Origin: Hypericum androsaemum
Taxonomy: Eukaryota; Streptophyta; Magnoliopsida; Malpighiales; Hypericaceae
NCBI GenBank assembly: GCA_963995505.1
Contig: OZ023187.1
Span: forward strand, 5,525,501 to 5,589,500
Direction of reading: 5' to 3'
Length of the DNA stretch: 64,000 bases
Shown: positions 1 to 11,763 of the stretch, piece after piece
Layout: every line of letters starts with the position of its first letter
Numbering within the stretch: the stretch's first letter is position 1
The notes under the pieces: generated by a model
Seen by the model: the letters and a program-made list of their open reading frames with translations, nothing else
Told to the model about the DNA's origin: nothing
Database searches by the model: none
Position numbers and translations under genes: made by a program

Positions 1-143
1 GCAACCACCTCCCAACAGGTTTTAAAGAAACCGATAGTAAATCCATCTGGTCCCGGTGCTTTCTCGGAGTCGAGGGCCCAAACAGCAGATTTAATCTCAT
101 CCCGGGTCGGCATCAAGTCGAGGGAATCCTTTGTTGCAGTATG
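1..143 (-). pseudogene. LINE reverse transcriptase fragment
   Basis: Read on the minus strand this end of the window gives an open stretch of about 40 residues containing the K-A-P-G-P-D-G motif, followed by a G-F-F-K-x-x-W-E stretch. This is the conserved N-terminal part of the reverse transcriptase domain of plant L1-type LINEs. The frame runs off the left edge, and no LINE similarity is visible beyond about position 143, so the visible piece is a broken end of an old copy. Motif identification is from family knowledge. Confidence 0.8.
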
Positions 144-529
144 ATGACGTAGCTATACCAACAAATATTTGAAATTGTAAGTGTATCAAACTCTAATTAA
201 TTAGCTATATTTCAATACTTTATGTTAGTGTCTGATTTATTGATAATTTGGACCGAATACCACGTGCTCTAATGACAATAAGGGAATGATGGGGTGCAAA
301 GTGATCACGGTTTAAATCTTGATCATGGAAAAAATTTACTTATAATAAAAAAACTATAGGTGGTTAGAAATTTTAATATGTGCAACATGAAGGTTTATTT
401 GCAATTTGGATGGAATATTTCAATCCAAGTAGTTAAACATTTTAATGTGTCGATTGTTAATCCAAGTAGTTAAACATTTTAATTTGTCGATTGTTAATTC
501 AAACATGATAAAAGACAGGTTATATATAA

Positions 530-955
530 TAGATTCTGCCAGATAAAAACTCGTTGTTTCCAATGTATAAACAATCCAAAAGATGCTAATTTTAAATAAG
601 AACACTTAAATAAATTGATGATGGATTATTATGACTTAATTAGATATCGAGTTTAAAGTCCTAAAAATGTAGCTACACTAAAACTTGATGTGAATAATTT
701 TGTTATAATCGTATAAATAATGTGCCGTGAGTATTTAGAGATTCGTCTCTATGATTGCATACAAAAATTCTTTAAAAACAAACTCAAAATTTGATGACAA
801 ATAAACACGTCATGATTCTAAATCAATCAAATTTATGAATTCGACGGAAGTTTTGGTCGATGAGATTTCAATATAACTTCAGGAGCAGCTATTTTGTGCA
901 TAAAAACTCATCAAAGTCAACATTTTCTTAACAACACTGTTTTGTGCCAATGTTA
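530..955 (+). repeat. diverged direct repeat, copy 1
   Basis: This stretch matches 2085-2610 in the same orientation. Shared landmarks in the same order include gttgtttccaatgtataaac, tgatgatgg..ttatgacttaatta, attgcatacaaaaattct and acaaataaacacgtca. The two copies start about 1.55 kb apart and have many substitutions and indels. They could be old LTRs or a simple duplication; no coding sequence of a retroelement was seen between them. Confidence 0.6.
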
Positions 956-2084
956 TGCCATACATGGCATTAAAGAGTTTATACGGTTGCGATAACTTCA
1001 TTGAATGGGTGCAATCAGTGCCACCCTAGATCAGAGAAGAAGCATCCCAAGTTTGATAATGGTGGCTAAGCGTGGGATGGTAGAGCAAACGAAAGATACA
1101 TGGGTCCCGATGACCCCCGCCTCTGTTGCCCATAAAGGAAATGAGGTTTTATGTAGATTTTCTACTTTTGTTCTTGAAATGCAAAACAAATAGTATGTTT
1201 CTTGTCTGCCTCGCTCTCCTCCTCCCCTCTCTCCATCTCTCTCTCAAGTGAATGGTGTTCTACAGATTATGAATACTCCCTCTATCGTGTCTATTGTTAG
1301 CATAAATGCTATGCATGACATTACCGGTCTTAGTGTTGAGGTGACTACCATCCTCTGCTTTTATTTGCTTCATTCCTCTTCTTCTTTGTCTATTTCTATT
1401 TTTTTATTCACTATCGTGAATCCTGAGGCATAAAGATCCTATTTATTAAATTTCTACATGGACAATACTTATGGTTTTTCTCTTACATTTTTTTTCAAGA
1501 ATATAAGTATTCAGTCATCGTATCCAATTGAAGATAGAGATTTTCATCTCTTGCACCAGAGATGTGAGTTTGAAATTATCTAATATTATTGGGTTAGAAT
1601 GTTGCTTTATTTTAACTTATTTCTTTTTTTCAAATTTAAAAAGTGGGCGAGGAGTGTTTTGGTTATCTTTGAAGATTGAAACCCCAAGTGCTACCTCTCT
1701 CATTTGATTTCCTCCCGTGATGACATTGTTCAGGACTTCACATACAAGTTGTACCGCTTAGGATCCAGACGAATTACAATTTTGCCAGTAGATGAATTCT
1801 TATATCCTATTATAAGCAAATCGCAAATGAAATATTAAAAATATTCTCTCTCTCTTATTGTAAGCAAATCATTTCTTTTCTTTTTTCCTTTATATCTGTT
1901 TTTAGTTTTCAAATTAATCAACTTAATTTGATTTTCATCTTGAGTTATATCTGAAATTGCATATGAAAGTTTTTCAATCTACAAGACGAATATAAAGAAA
2001 AGTAGATCTCAAAAGCTTTATTTTGGTTGGTACTAAATGGGACATTAATGGATTTGAATTTTTATTTACAAGTTTAATTATTGC

Positions 2085-2610
2085 TGAATCTATTATATAC
2101 TGACTGGTTGAAAACAAGTTGTTTCCAATGTATAAACGACTCAAAAAATTGTTAATTTCAAATATTGTATAACATTTAAATCAATTGATGATGGGTTGTT
2201 ATGACTTAATTAAATATCTCGAGTTCACAGTACTAAAAGTGCATCTACGCTAAAACTCTATGAAATAATTTATCATAATCTAACTCGAATATAAATTAAT
2301 AAGTTACGAGTATTTAGAGTTGGGTATCTATAATTGCATACAAAAATTCTCAAGAAAAACTTAAATGTTGATTACAAATAAACACGTCACGACTCCAAAT
2401 CCAATCAAATTTATGAAGTCAACATAAGTTTGATCTAGTCACAACAAAAATACAAGGAAAATATTCACTTCAGTAAGAGAAAAAAGTCCATTTCAAGTCA
2501 TGTGGTTTAATACTCATCAAAGTGTTCGTGTTGTTTCAATGAGACTTCACGGTTATCTATTATGTGTATAAACTGATAAAAAGTCCACATTTCCTAAACA
2601 ACGTCATTTT
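2085..2610 (+). repeat. diverged direct repeat, copy 2
   Basis: Partner of 530-955. It carries the same ordered landmarks but has extra sequence at roughly 2435-2560 that copy 1 lacks. It ends next to the hAT fragment that begins near 2617. Confidence 0.6.
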
Positions 2611-2616
2611 TTTCTA

Positions 2617-2950
2617 TTTTTTTAAAAAAAAATCAAAAGTTTTCAATTTTTTATATATTTTTTTAAAAATCAAAGTTTTAAATTTTTTTTGAAATATTTC
2701 AAAATTATGATTTAGGGTTTAATATTTTTGAGAAAAAAATAAATTAAAAATTAGACTTCCACTTAATATATCAAATTAAGTTGCGTACGTATCCTTAGCA
2801 CCGAAAAAATCAAAACCTACATAGTTCTCTTACTTTTATGGAGCTAACTCATCTACCATGATGTGTTTGTGCTTTCACCTGTTGTGGTATCATCAAGGTT
2901 GCATAATTGTTCGGAGATTTTTCAGACCAATTCTTGTTTTCGTCTATACA
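2617..2950 (-). mobile_element. hAT transposon 3' fragment (inverted relative to 41210-43240)
   Basis: The reverse complement matches the end of the hAT element at about 42735-43085: the last codons of the transposase, the stop region, the gagttagctccataaa stretch, the aaggatacgtagg..aactt stretch and the AT-rich 3' untranslated sequence. Only the extreme 3' part is present, and its residual frame is shifted. This is a dead fragment of the same or a sister family, in the opposite orientation. Confidence 0.75.
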
Positions 2951-3359
2951 CCATATTCCTCTATCCTCTTCTCGCGCTTACGTTGCAACCCTATCATGCC
3001 TAACAGTCTCGAAATCTCCAAAATCCTAACTGCAAATCTAATCCTAGAAGATTACAAAAAATCGTATCCTAGAATTATCAACAAGTTCTTAATTAGTAGG
3101 TTCTTTTGACTTAATAAGAGAAGGTAGAATTACTTAATAGGAATATTTCAAGGTCATATCAATCTCGAATCTAAATTATTTAGTCTAGTAAATATCTGAA
3201 TATTGGGTGGTATAATTCAAAATTTTAATCGTAGAATTAGATAATAAAATTAACTGATATTTATCTTGTTTTCTTTAATGTTATCAAGCACCATCTCCGT
3301 ATTAACTTCCAATCGATCAATTGTGCCCAATCCAATGCATAATTCCATATAAAGCCTCG

Positions 3360-3625
3360 GCTGCTGAGGCATGGCCACATGTGGACTCCTATCCCCGCTG
3401 ACGTACGGGACTGCACACAAGCCACGGGGAACGTGGCAGACCCAGAACAAAATCCATACCAAATATATTTCGCCAAAATACCCAAAACCCAGCGTCACTC
3501 CGAATCGAGCCCCCACCTTCTTGACCCCATCTCTTCGGACCCAATTGGTGATTAGGGTTTCTCGTTCCGGTGTCTCTCCATTTATATTCTGAATCTGGAT
3601 TTCTTCGAACTGGATTTCTTTCACA
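3360..3625 (+). promoter_or_regulatory. isolated promoter-like block
   Basis: A GC-richer island inside AT-rich DNA holds a palindromic ccacatgtgg, an acgtggcaga element similar to an ABRE/G-box core, a gacgtacg motif, and a gattagggtttct stretch of the kind common in plant 5' leaders, followed by a CT-rich run. It looks like a plus-strand promoter and leader, but no credible protein start follows within 1 kb. It could be a distal promoter of the ferredoxin gene, a relic promoter, or transposon-captured sequence. Confidence 0.3.
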
Positions 3626-4833
3626 ACGTGGGTTTATAATTTTTTTGAGTTTTATTTTCTTGATTTTTAAATTTTGATATGAATTTTTGGTCTTCTCGGC
3701 AGTGGGAATCCACTTATTTTTTGTCTGAATTTTTTATTGCTGAAAAAATTTTTATCGCTGAAAAAAATGACCGGAGAAGATAACCAAAAATTTTAGTTGA
3801 CCGGAGCAAGGGTATAACAGTCATTTCAAATATAAACTAAAAAAAATTGATCGGTAAAGTTAACGAGGGATCTAGAGTATAATAAAACCAAACTATGAGA
3901 ATTTTCTAATCGATTACCGTAATACGGGGGTGGGAGACGAATATACCAAACCCTCCCAATAATTAATGCAGGGACCATTTTTTTCATCAGAAAATTGCTT
4001 CTCACAGTTTTATGGGAAATTGTTTTTTACCCTAATTAAGTAGCTTTTGGAAAATACATTTCTATTTTTTCATCTGGAAAAAAGAAATGCTGACAAACAA
4101 ACGAAGCTATACTGAAATAGACTTTATAAACTGTGGGTTGATCCGATCAGTGGTGCAACTTTATTGGAAATCTCATAATCGAAATGTATATTTATTAACT
4201 TTTTTTTACATAGGTTAATGGGATTATGTCATGATTAAGCATATAAACACATATAAAAACCCTAAAAAACTAAAAAGCAATGGACATGTCGGCTGGAAAA
4301 TAGGGTAGCTTTGAGGGGACTCCATCCGCATGAAAAATATTAAGATTAATGGACAAATGTTTTTTAATTTAAATTTTTTTGCTATCACTTGTATTCAGAT
4401 ACATTTCGCTAAAAGAACCTATTTCAGTCTCAAAAGACCCGCATTCTCCGATCCAATACTCCGCATACTGATAAACTAATTCAGATTTAGATAGACTAAA
4501 ATTTTGAAAAATAGACAAATTTTCCCGGTAAATATTTAACTAGATTCATTGCAAAGTGCGTAATTAACCTTGGCTCGTGCTAGTTAGGGTATCTTTCCGC
4601 AGGTGGCCTCCCCGGCTTTCAAAGATACCCAAAGGTTCAATTAGTATTTTAATTTGAAGATCAAAAGTCCAATAATACCCACTTCTTTCCCCACTTTCCC
4701 CCACTCCTTCCTATATATATATATATTTATTTTTTTTGGTGAAAATTAAATTATTTCTACAATTTCGGATCTTAAACAGTCATAAAATTCGATCCTCCCG
4801 TCTTATCTATTAGACCATACATGAGTTGGTTCC
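3626..4833. other. intergenic DNA upstream of the ferredoxin gene
   Basis: AT-rich, with no supported gene. A CT-rich run and an alternating TA stretch near 4680-4725 precede the proposed promoter. Confidence 0.5.
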
Positions 4834-4846
4834 CTATATATATATT
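4834..4846 (+). promoter_or_regulatory. probable TATA box of the ferredoxin gene
   Basis: The sequence ctatatatatatta lies about 20-35 bases before a pyrimidine-rich leader that starts near 4866. Placement is an inference from spacing and from the leader intron that follows; no transcript data are available. Confidence 0.45.
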
Positions 4847-4865
4847 AACGCAACCTTAAACTTAG

Positions 4866-4945
4866 CCTTCCTGTACTTTGTATCCTCCGCCTCCTCGCCT
4901 GTTGTTTCCCACAAGTAAACCTCACCAACCCCGTCCTTCCTGCTG
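4866..4945 (+). other. probable 5' leader exon of the ferredoxin gene
   Basis: A C/T-rich stretch typical of a plant photosynthetic or plastid-gene leader ends at ctg|gtaaag, a usable splice donor. Joining it to the acceptor ending at 7835 (tttttacag) places the ferredoxin ATG six bases into the next exon. The exon start is a guess; the donor is plausible but not unique. Confidence 0.45.
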
Positions 4946-7010
4946 GTAAAGTTCCTATCTTTATCTTCCTTTGTAGATCTCCCCCTGTTTGCTTTTGTGG
5001 GTATTCGTTGATTTGCGAGCTGCTGGTTGTTGTTTTTTGGCTGGTTGGGCTCAACTGGGTCGGTTTTTGTTTTTGGTTATTGATTGATCCTGGCACCCTT
5101 TCGGTGATCTCTTTGTAAACCATTGTTGGTAGCTTTCAAAGTAGAGGAATTTTTCTTTTCTTTTTGCTTTTGTTTGTGAAAGTGAAAGATATATGAGCTT
5201 TGAAGTGTGAGTTGAGGTGGTCTCCTTGGAAAGTGAAAGATTCAGTTTTTTTGTGTGGGAGAGGGTCCCTACAAGGATGGGGAAAGTGGGTATAGCTTCA
5301 ATTCTTGGGATGTGCTTTGGTGTTTTCCTTGTCATTTATTCTTTGCCAAGATTTTTATCTTGTCATTTCACTAGTTTAAAATTGGAGTCAAGGCTATGGT
5401 TACTGGAAAGATTTGGTGGAAGTTGTAAAATCATTTTGCAGCTTGGTTTGATTAACGCGTTAGTTTAATTGGTGAGTGATGAATTCCTTGACATCAAGAG
5501 ATCTCGAGTTCGGCTGTTAGGGGAGTCATTTAGAGAAGAAGGGGGAGGGTTAACCCTTCTGACTTCAATATGCACCAAAACAATTTTTACTTTCAGATGG
5601 TGAGGTTACCAACTATAAACAACCCACATCCTCGGTGTTGTTACACCGATTGGATCTTATTTCAAGTTTTAGCTGTATTACTTGAAACTTTTTAAATTGT
5701 GAAGATGGATCTTGAGGCTTGGTTCCAGTAGCAAAGGGAATGGTGGAAATATGGGAATGTGATATAGGAATATGGTTATTCTTTTGCTGGTTTCCATGGT
5801 TTGATCATTGGGTGGACCTTAGCTTTTTAATGATTCGTAACCTGCCTTTTCCTTTTTTGCACCTTACATGCTACATTCTTTATTTTGCTAGTGAGTTTGG
5901 GTGGTCTAGATGTCGTTTTGCTTCTCTCAGTGCTTTCAATTTATGGTCAAGTATTATTTACCTTTTGAGTGTCAAACGTCGTGTTGCATGCATCACCTAA
6001 TGTAATTGCTGGCCGGTGAACCAGTTGATTGATCGTAAAGTTTGATAATGGATTCATGCTTTCTGACCAAGATGAGGAAAAAAGTTGTTTTAAATCTTCT
6101 TGCCTTCCTTTCAGAAAATCTTCTAGCCTATGCCAGATTTTAGAAAATTTTAAGCTGTCTGCCTGTCAAAGTCTACTTCTGAAATGCAACCTTTAAGTTG
6201 AAGTAAATGTATATTAATAGTAGATACACATGTTTCATGCATCTTCTAAATATCTCGTTAAAGAATGCACAGATTTCCCGTTCACTTATATAGTTCCCAC
6301 TACATTGGCAAAGATGTGTGAAAAAGTGATGTACGGCTCCTACCCTTGCATTAGATAGGAGCATTTTCGCTCGAGGGACACCCTAAAATGCTTCATTTTA
6401 TTGTCTGGCTACCAATTCATACAACCATAGAATCCAAAGATAGAAACGGGAGATGTGTCATCGGATAGGATAGTGTGTCTTGCATCTTCAGCAACTAGAA
6501 ATGTTCAATATCATTAACGTGAATGCTGATTGAGAAGTTTGTTCTAGATTATAAGAAACATGGATGCTCCATGAAACTTTTGTTCTAGAATCATGGTGGA
6601 TTCTAATTGTTTGCTCTATTGAAATTTGGTGGCCTGAAGAATCTGGTTCTGTAATCAACACAACATTTTATTGGAAAGTTGAAGCATCTATGTTTCTTAT
6701 GGTCCAATCAAGCTTCTTGACTTTTGGAACTTTTTCTATCTTAATTTGTTATGCCTTATTTGTTGTTCTTCACATAAAATAGCATAGTTTAGGAGAATTT
6801 CCTAAGAACTATAAATCTTCTTAGTCAATTGATCTATTTATTTACACGGAGCCTCGAGTGAAGGGCGGATAGCCACCAGCTTGCTTCTTCTCATAGTGCT
6901 CCGGACACTGATTTGCCTTGTTTAGTGATATGGATGTTTTGGTGTTCTTCACCTGAACGAATATTCTCGAGGCATACATTACCATGTAATTTTTCATCCC
7001 CCTAGCTAAC

Positions 7011-7702
7011 CTATGTTGTCAATAGCGCGCTATAGCGGCGCTATGTAGCGTTTTGGGCACCCACCGCTACGCTATGCTGCTGTTAAACGCTATAGACAGT
7101 AGCGGCTATAGCGGCCGCTATAGCGGCCAAATAGCGGCCGCTATACCACTTTTTGGCCGCTATTTGGTCGCTATTTTAGATTTTGGCAAGAATTCCTTAA
7201 ATACTCCTGATTTTTTAACTGTTTACTTATTTATAGAGGGCATATAGGTAGTTTTGGGTATTGGGCAAGTGATTTTTTCCCTTTTTTCTAGTTGCCGAGT
7301 AAGTTAATAAGTTTTGGGTATTGGGTAAGTTATTTTTTTAGTTGCTGTGTAAGTTTTGGGTATTGGGTAAGTGATTTTTCCCTTTTTTTTCAGTTGTCGA
7401 GTAAGTTAATAAATTTTGGATATTGGGTAAGTGATTTTTTTAGTTGCTGTGTAAGTTTTGGGTATTGGGTAAGTGATTTTTCTCTTTTTTGGCTTACTTT
7501 TAGTTGCTATGTTTGTAATTTGGTAGTTGTTCTGTATTTTTTTGTTGCCCAGTAAGTTAATATGTCTATTTTTTAGTATTCATGTTTATTTTGTACACTG
7601 ATTTTTAGTGTTCTCAATAGCGGTCATCCCGCTACCGCTATACCGCTATAGCATTTTAGAGGGGTAACCGCTACGCGACGCTATCTACTATTGACAACAT
7701 AG
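7011..7702. mobile_element. non-autonomous hAT-like element in the ferredoxin leader intron
   Basis: The 692-bp element begins ctatgttgtcaatag and ends with its exact inverse ctattgacaacatag. It is flanked by a perfect 8-bp direct repeat tagctaac (7003-7010 and 7703-7710), the target-site length of hAT elements. Near both ends are imperfect inverted GC-rich runs of the form agcggc/gccgct. No transposase frame is present. Confidence 0.85.
7240..7560 (+). repeat. internal tandem repeat of the hAT-like element
   Basis: Repeated units built around gttttgggtattgggtaagt and agttgc.g.gtaagtt occur at least five times, giving a false open frame with a G-Y-W-V repeat. The array lies wholly inside the 7011-7702 element. 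Confidence 0.75.
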
Positions 7703-7841
7703 TAGCTAACTAAGTTTATATCTATTTATGTTGTGCATATTCCATTTCAGCCAACAATATGATTTCGATGAACATTCTCACCGGTTTGAACTGAAGTCTC
7801 AGTTAACCATTTTAATGATGGTTCTTTTTTTACAGGATAGA

Positions 7842-8291
7842 ATGGCGACCATGAAGCTCACCGCACAGATTATGCCCCTAGTTGCCCCGCCAAACCGACT
7901 CGAGGGTACCATGATGAAGAGCCCGTGCTCATTGGTCTCTTTCCGGAGTGTGTCCAAGCCCCTCGGCTTGAAACTCTCCCGTGACATCAGAGCATCAGCT
8001 TGTTACAAAGTCAAGCTGATTGGTCCCGACGGCGAGGAAAACGAGTTCGAAGCACCTGACGACATGTACATCCTAGACGCGGCTGAGAACGCAGGAGTGG
8101 ACCTGCCTTACTCATGCAGGGCCGGTGCCTGCTCTACCTGCGCCGGGAAGATGGTGGCGGGAACAGTCGACCAATCCGACGGTTCGTTCCTGGACGATAA
8201 CCAAATGAACGGGGGTTACCTGCTGACATGCGTCTCGTACCCGACCTCGGATTGTGTCATCCACACCCACAAGGAGGGTGAGCTTTATTAG
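7842..8291 (+). CDS. 2Fe-2S ferredoxin, plastid
   Basis: The 149-residue protein is a plant-type ferredoxin precursor, a one-electron carrier of the plastid stroma. Residues 1 to about 52 form a transit peptide rich in S, K and R with few acidic residues. The mature part starts near A53 and is about 97 residues, the usual size. The four cluster ligands are C92, C97 and C100 (in [10 protein letters not shown]) and C130 (in L-L-T-C). The start at 7842 was chosen because it follows the intron acceptor ending at 7835 and gives a normal transit-peptide length; earlier in-frame codons belong to the intron. The [10 protein letters not shown] start resembles the root or non-photosynthetic class (Arabidopsis FD3 type), which passes electrons from FNR to nitrite reductase and related enzymes; that subclass is an inference. 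Confidence 0.93.
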   Translation: MATMKLTAQIMPLVAPPNRLEGTMMKSPCSLVSFRSVSKPLGLKLSRDIRASACYKVKLIGPDGEENEFEAPDDMYILDAAENAGVDLPYSCRAGACSTCAGKMVAGTVDQSDGSFLDDNQMNGGYLLTCVSYPTSDCVIHTHKEGELY

Positions 8292-8525
8292 ACCCTCGAC
8301 CGAGGGTCGTAAACAGTACAATGTGTTCCAAAGTTGAAGACTCTAAAATGACAGTAACATACTGTTCTAGAGGTTGTGCCGTCTTCGTTTGAAATGGAAA
8401 CGGTCCTTGTTTCTCTTGTCAAATGCCCATTTAGCTTATAAAGCTGCTTATTGTGATTGATTTTAGAGTTTTTTTTTTCTTGAAATCCAGACGTTAGCTT
8501 CTGAAGCAACATTAAAGTCTTCTAA
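8292..8525 (+). other. probable 3' untranslated region of the ferredoxin gene
   Basis: Moderate GC content continues for about 230 bases past the stop before composition drops to AT-rich intergenic DNA. No strong polyadenylation signal could be singled out. Confidence 0.4.
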
Positions 8526-10080
8526 CTATACGAATAAGAGAAAGTAGTGAGGAATTTTCTTTTTGTTATATCGGAGTAACTGCTTCAAAACAAGTATTCA
8601 CTCCTTACATAGACGAATATTTGTGATCCGACCGATTATTTATATAGATTAATACGAGTTTTTTCTGATATATTTTGTCTGCACCTGTATGCATCACCCG
8701 AATATCACTCTCTGCATTTTGTGCTTTTACATTTAAAGTTTAAAATTGCATGATTTATTTTTCTTAGTTATGAAAGTACATATTTTCACCTATTCCATAT
8801 TTGTTTAAAAAATTAGTTAATCTCTAGAACTCTCGATTTAACTCTAACCACCGATGGAAGGTTTTTAAATCGATTCATCAACTCACGTTATGAATTATCG
8901 ATTTAACTATAATTATGATCAGAACTCGAAACTTGAGATTATGATCATGAATTTTAGTTTTAAAAAAATAGTTAACAATTTTTAAATCATAATCATCAAT
9001 TAATTGATTGACAGTTTCACAATTATCGTAGATAGAGGTGATCATGAATTGAATGAGATTTGGGTATGGTTGAATTTGATTGCCATTCGAAATTAAATCA
9101 GTTCATACGCATCTAAATTATATTCGAACCTATTATTGGACAAAACAAATGCGAATTATAATTTCTGAAATTCGACGAATTCGAAGTTGAACGTGGTCAT
9201 AACCGTAGGTAAAATTACTAAACAAATGCGGTCGGGAAGAAAACAAAGACAAGTTCATAGACACGTGCGAACACTGAAGTGTCTGTCGGCCATTACGCGT
9301 GGAGCGATAGGTCCGCCGACTGATATTCATATGGTTAACGTGCCTGCTCTTTTTAGATCTCATTCATTCATTTAAACTGGCATTTATTGTGTGACGGAAT
9401 CTATCATAATATTTTCTAAAATAATTAATTTAGATTTGAATCGAATATGATTAATGAATGGTAACAAAATTTTCTGAATAAATAACTAACTCTATTATTC
9501 GGGTATGATTTTTGAATAATAACAAAATTCTTCCAATTTAACACCGGTACATTAAAAAAAACGAATTCAAAATATATTAATTAAATTAAAACAAGAGTTG
9601 CTGGTTGATCTAAATGTATGCTTATATATTGGATTTTATTTATACAAACCATGATGAGAGGGGAAGTCCTCTAAACAAAATTGATGAGAGGGATAACCGT
9701 GACGGTATATATATGTAAATGTATGTTGATATATCATATTTTATTTATACAAACAAGATTTGTCTTTTATTTATGCAAAATATTTTATGTATACTAACTA
9801 TGTATATATTATTGGTATAGTAAGTAATGGGCAAATATCTCACATTGGCAAGATAATATTATTGCTTGTATTTCACTAAGTCCAACTTCTGACCCTCCAA
9901 CCAGGCGACTGTATTTGCAACCACTCAGGTCTTCTTTGTGGGATTTCACATGAAGACCCATGCGACTCATTTTCGATTAATAACTCTATGATGATGCAAG
10001 GCAGGTCTGCGCACCCGCCCCAAATGCTTGTGCAACCTGCTCAATAGGTTGTTCCTTTTTCGACTGATAGCCTCTGTACT
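8526..10080. other. intergenic DNA without a supported gene
   Basis: AT-rich. A short duplicated motif (aaatgtatg..tatat..ttttatttatacaaac) occurs near 9610-9655 and 9715-9755. A GC-richer block at 9190-9340 carries short open frames on both strands but no recognisable domain. Confidence 0.5.
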
Positions 10081-10701
10081 TAGGAAATTGGTAGTGTATG
10101 ATAGGGTATTCAGTAGGATTTTATCCATATTCTAGTTTCGAAAGTTGGACCTATACACTACTTTTGGACTCTAAAAAAATTTCATTACTAGACCCATATC
10201 TTTACTCTCAGGATCTATAGGGTCTGTAAGGTCCGACTTTCGAACTAAATGCAAGATAATTTTGATAAATTTTTAAACATAAAATTTTAATTATATATAT
10301 ATATATATAATTCAAATAAATCATAACTAATATGTGAATATTAATCATGAAATTATTAGTATATCAATAAAGAAAATTAGAATTATATGTATCTCAAATT
10401 TGAAGTCAATAACATAAATCATATTTTAGAATATTTGAGAAATCTATGACAATTTATAAGTCTAAAATAGAGATAAATTGGTCTATTTAGGATTTTATCA
10501 GTGTCTACTTAGGGTAGGGTCCAAGTAAAAAGGTAAGAGTATGGTATGAATTCATAGGATTCATACCCTCCTAGACCCATACTCTAAAAGTGGACCCGTA
10601 CTCATACCCTACCCTAGACCCAGTTAAAGTCAACAGATCATTGACCCACTGGGTAAGGGTAGGGCCCGACCCACAAGGTATGTGTATTTCTGCCATCCCT
10701 A
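10081..10701. mobile_element. non-autonomous hAT-like element (same family as 22042-22930)
   Basis: The 621-bp element starts taggaaattgg and ends tgccatcccta, and is flanked by a perfect 8-bp direct repeat tctgtact (10073-10080 and 10702-10709). The 3' interior (tagacccagttaaagtcaac and a following GGGT-rich stretch) matches the corresponding part of 22042-22930. Interior is AT-rich with no transposase. Confidence 0.8.
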
Positions 10702-10731
10702 TCTGTACTGCTCGAGATATTGTTCTCCATC

Positions 10732-10791
10732 TCCCCAAAGAAACCATTTTCCCCCAAAGAAATCAGTTTCCCCCAAAGAAACCATTTTTCC
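10732..10791 (+). repeat. short tandem repeat, about 20-bp unit, three copies
   Basis: Three successive near-identical units of the form cccccaaagaaaccatttt, with small differences in the middle copy. Confidence 0.75.
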
Positions 10792-10816
10792 TTGTAACTT
10801 ACATGCATCCATAAGC

Positions 10817-11116
10817 CTACATTAAGTCTGTTTGTTCTTCAACCTCATTGAAGATAATTTTCTTAATTCTAACCTCATAAGTTTCATCTCCAATTTTTAG
10901 ATTAATTTTCCTACTTGTTTGTTCCATGGATGTCGAAGAAACGAGTACAAATGCAATATCCACTCTTTTTCTACTGGTTATAAGTTTATGCACTATTTTG
11001 AAATCCCATTCAAAGAGACTAGCCATTCCAGAAAAGGGTTCGACCATACCTGAAGAAGAACTCCCCGAATTCGGAGCCAGAGACTCCTCTTTATGGCGCT
11101 GAATATCAATGTCCAT
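10817..11116 (-). CDS. hypothetical ORF, 99 codons, doubtful
   Basis: A minus-strand frame with a hydrophilic, S-rich start and a K/I/E-rich end. I recognise no domain, signal peptide or membrane segment. It may be a fragment of a larger broken gene or of transposon cargo. The neighbourhood has an imperfect repeat (gcaaactgtcgacaaaaaga at about 11436 and 11491) and no promoter that I can identify. Coding status is uncertain. Confidence 0.15.
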   Translation of the reverse strand: MDIDIQRHKEESLAPNSGSSSSGMVEPFSGMASLFEWDFKIVHKLITSRKRVDIAFVLVSSTSMEQTSRKINLKIGDETYEVRIKKIIFNEVEEQTDLM

Positions 11117-11763
11117 GGTGATTTTGTTTTAAAATAAGGCCCTAGATGAGCGAAGAACATTGAAAAAAGATTGAAAGCTTGGGCTAAGAGGCCACTGGAA
11201 ACTATAAGCTCTTTTTTTCTCCTCTTAAGTACATCTCTTTAAAAATACACAATCGTTTCTGTTCGACCCTGGTTCCATTAACTTTGAGGATAATGAAACC
11301 TATGTCTGTGTCAGGCACCTTGCTGGATTCAAACCTAGATTGCCTTTTTGACCTTTTAGTTGCTATTTATATGTTGACCACGGTGAAGAACTCATTGAAA
11401 CACTCCTGAAAAGTGTCGTTGAACTTCTGTAGGGGCAAACTGTCGACAAAAAGAGTTGATGTCGCCATTTGAGGTGGAAAGGAGGTTTCATTGCAAACTG
11501 TCGACAAAAAGAGTTCTACGTTTAAATTCAGAATCAAATATGGTTCGACGATTTCGTGTAACCAGAATCGCAAGTTCCCAATTCACTAAAATACAGAATC
11601 GTAACTTTCTAGGAAGGTTTCGAGAAGGTTTCGTAAACCGTTGTCACGATTCGACTCTGGTTATTAGAACTTCTGAGATCAAGATAGTACATCGATGGTA
11701 CATTAAGGGATGACCGATGTTACAACTGCTAGTTTTTAGTATAATGAATCCATCGTGTGATTT
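11117..11763. other. intergenic DNA with a short direct repeat
   Basis: A 23-base direct repeat whose core is gcaaactgtcgacaaaaaga lies at about 11436 and 11491, 55 bases apart. Overlapping frames on both strands have no family resemblance, so no gene is called. Confidence 0.5.

Larger units (their letters stand above)
144..2616. other. AT-rich intergenic DNA with a diverged direct repeat
   Basis: No coding region or RNA gene can be supported. Short open frames here have no recognisable domains and plant non-coding composition. The only structure seen is the diverged direct repeat annotated separately at 530-955 and 2085-2610. Confidence 0.6.
4946..7835 (+). other. probable 2.9 kb leader intron of the ferredoxin gene
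   Basis: Bounded by gtaaag and ttttttacag. No protein-coding sequence is supported inside it; several frames of 60-95 codons have no domain. It contains a complete hAT-like element at 7011-7702 close to the acceptor, which accounts for a quarter of its length. Confidence 0.45.

Noticed and set aside
3250..3624. 124-codon minus-strand frame
   Set aside because: It lies antisense to promoter-like motifs, has no domain and shows no splice or leader context; best read as chance in a GC-richer block.
7292..7555. 87-codon frame with repeated G-Y-W-V-S motifs
   Set aside because: It is the translation of a DNA tandem repeat inside a hAT-like element, not a repeat protein.
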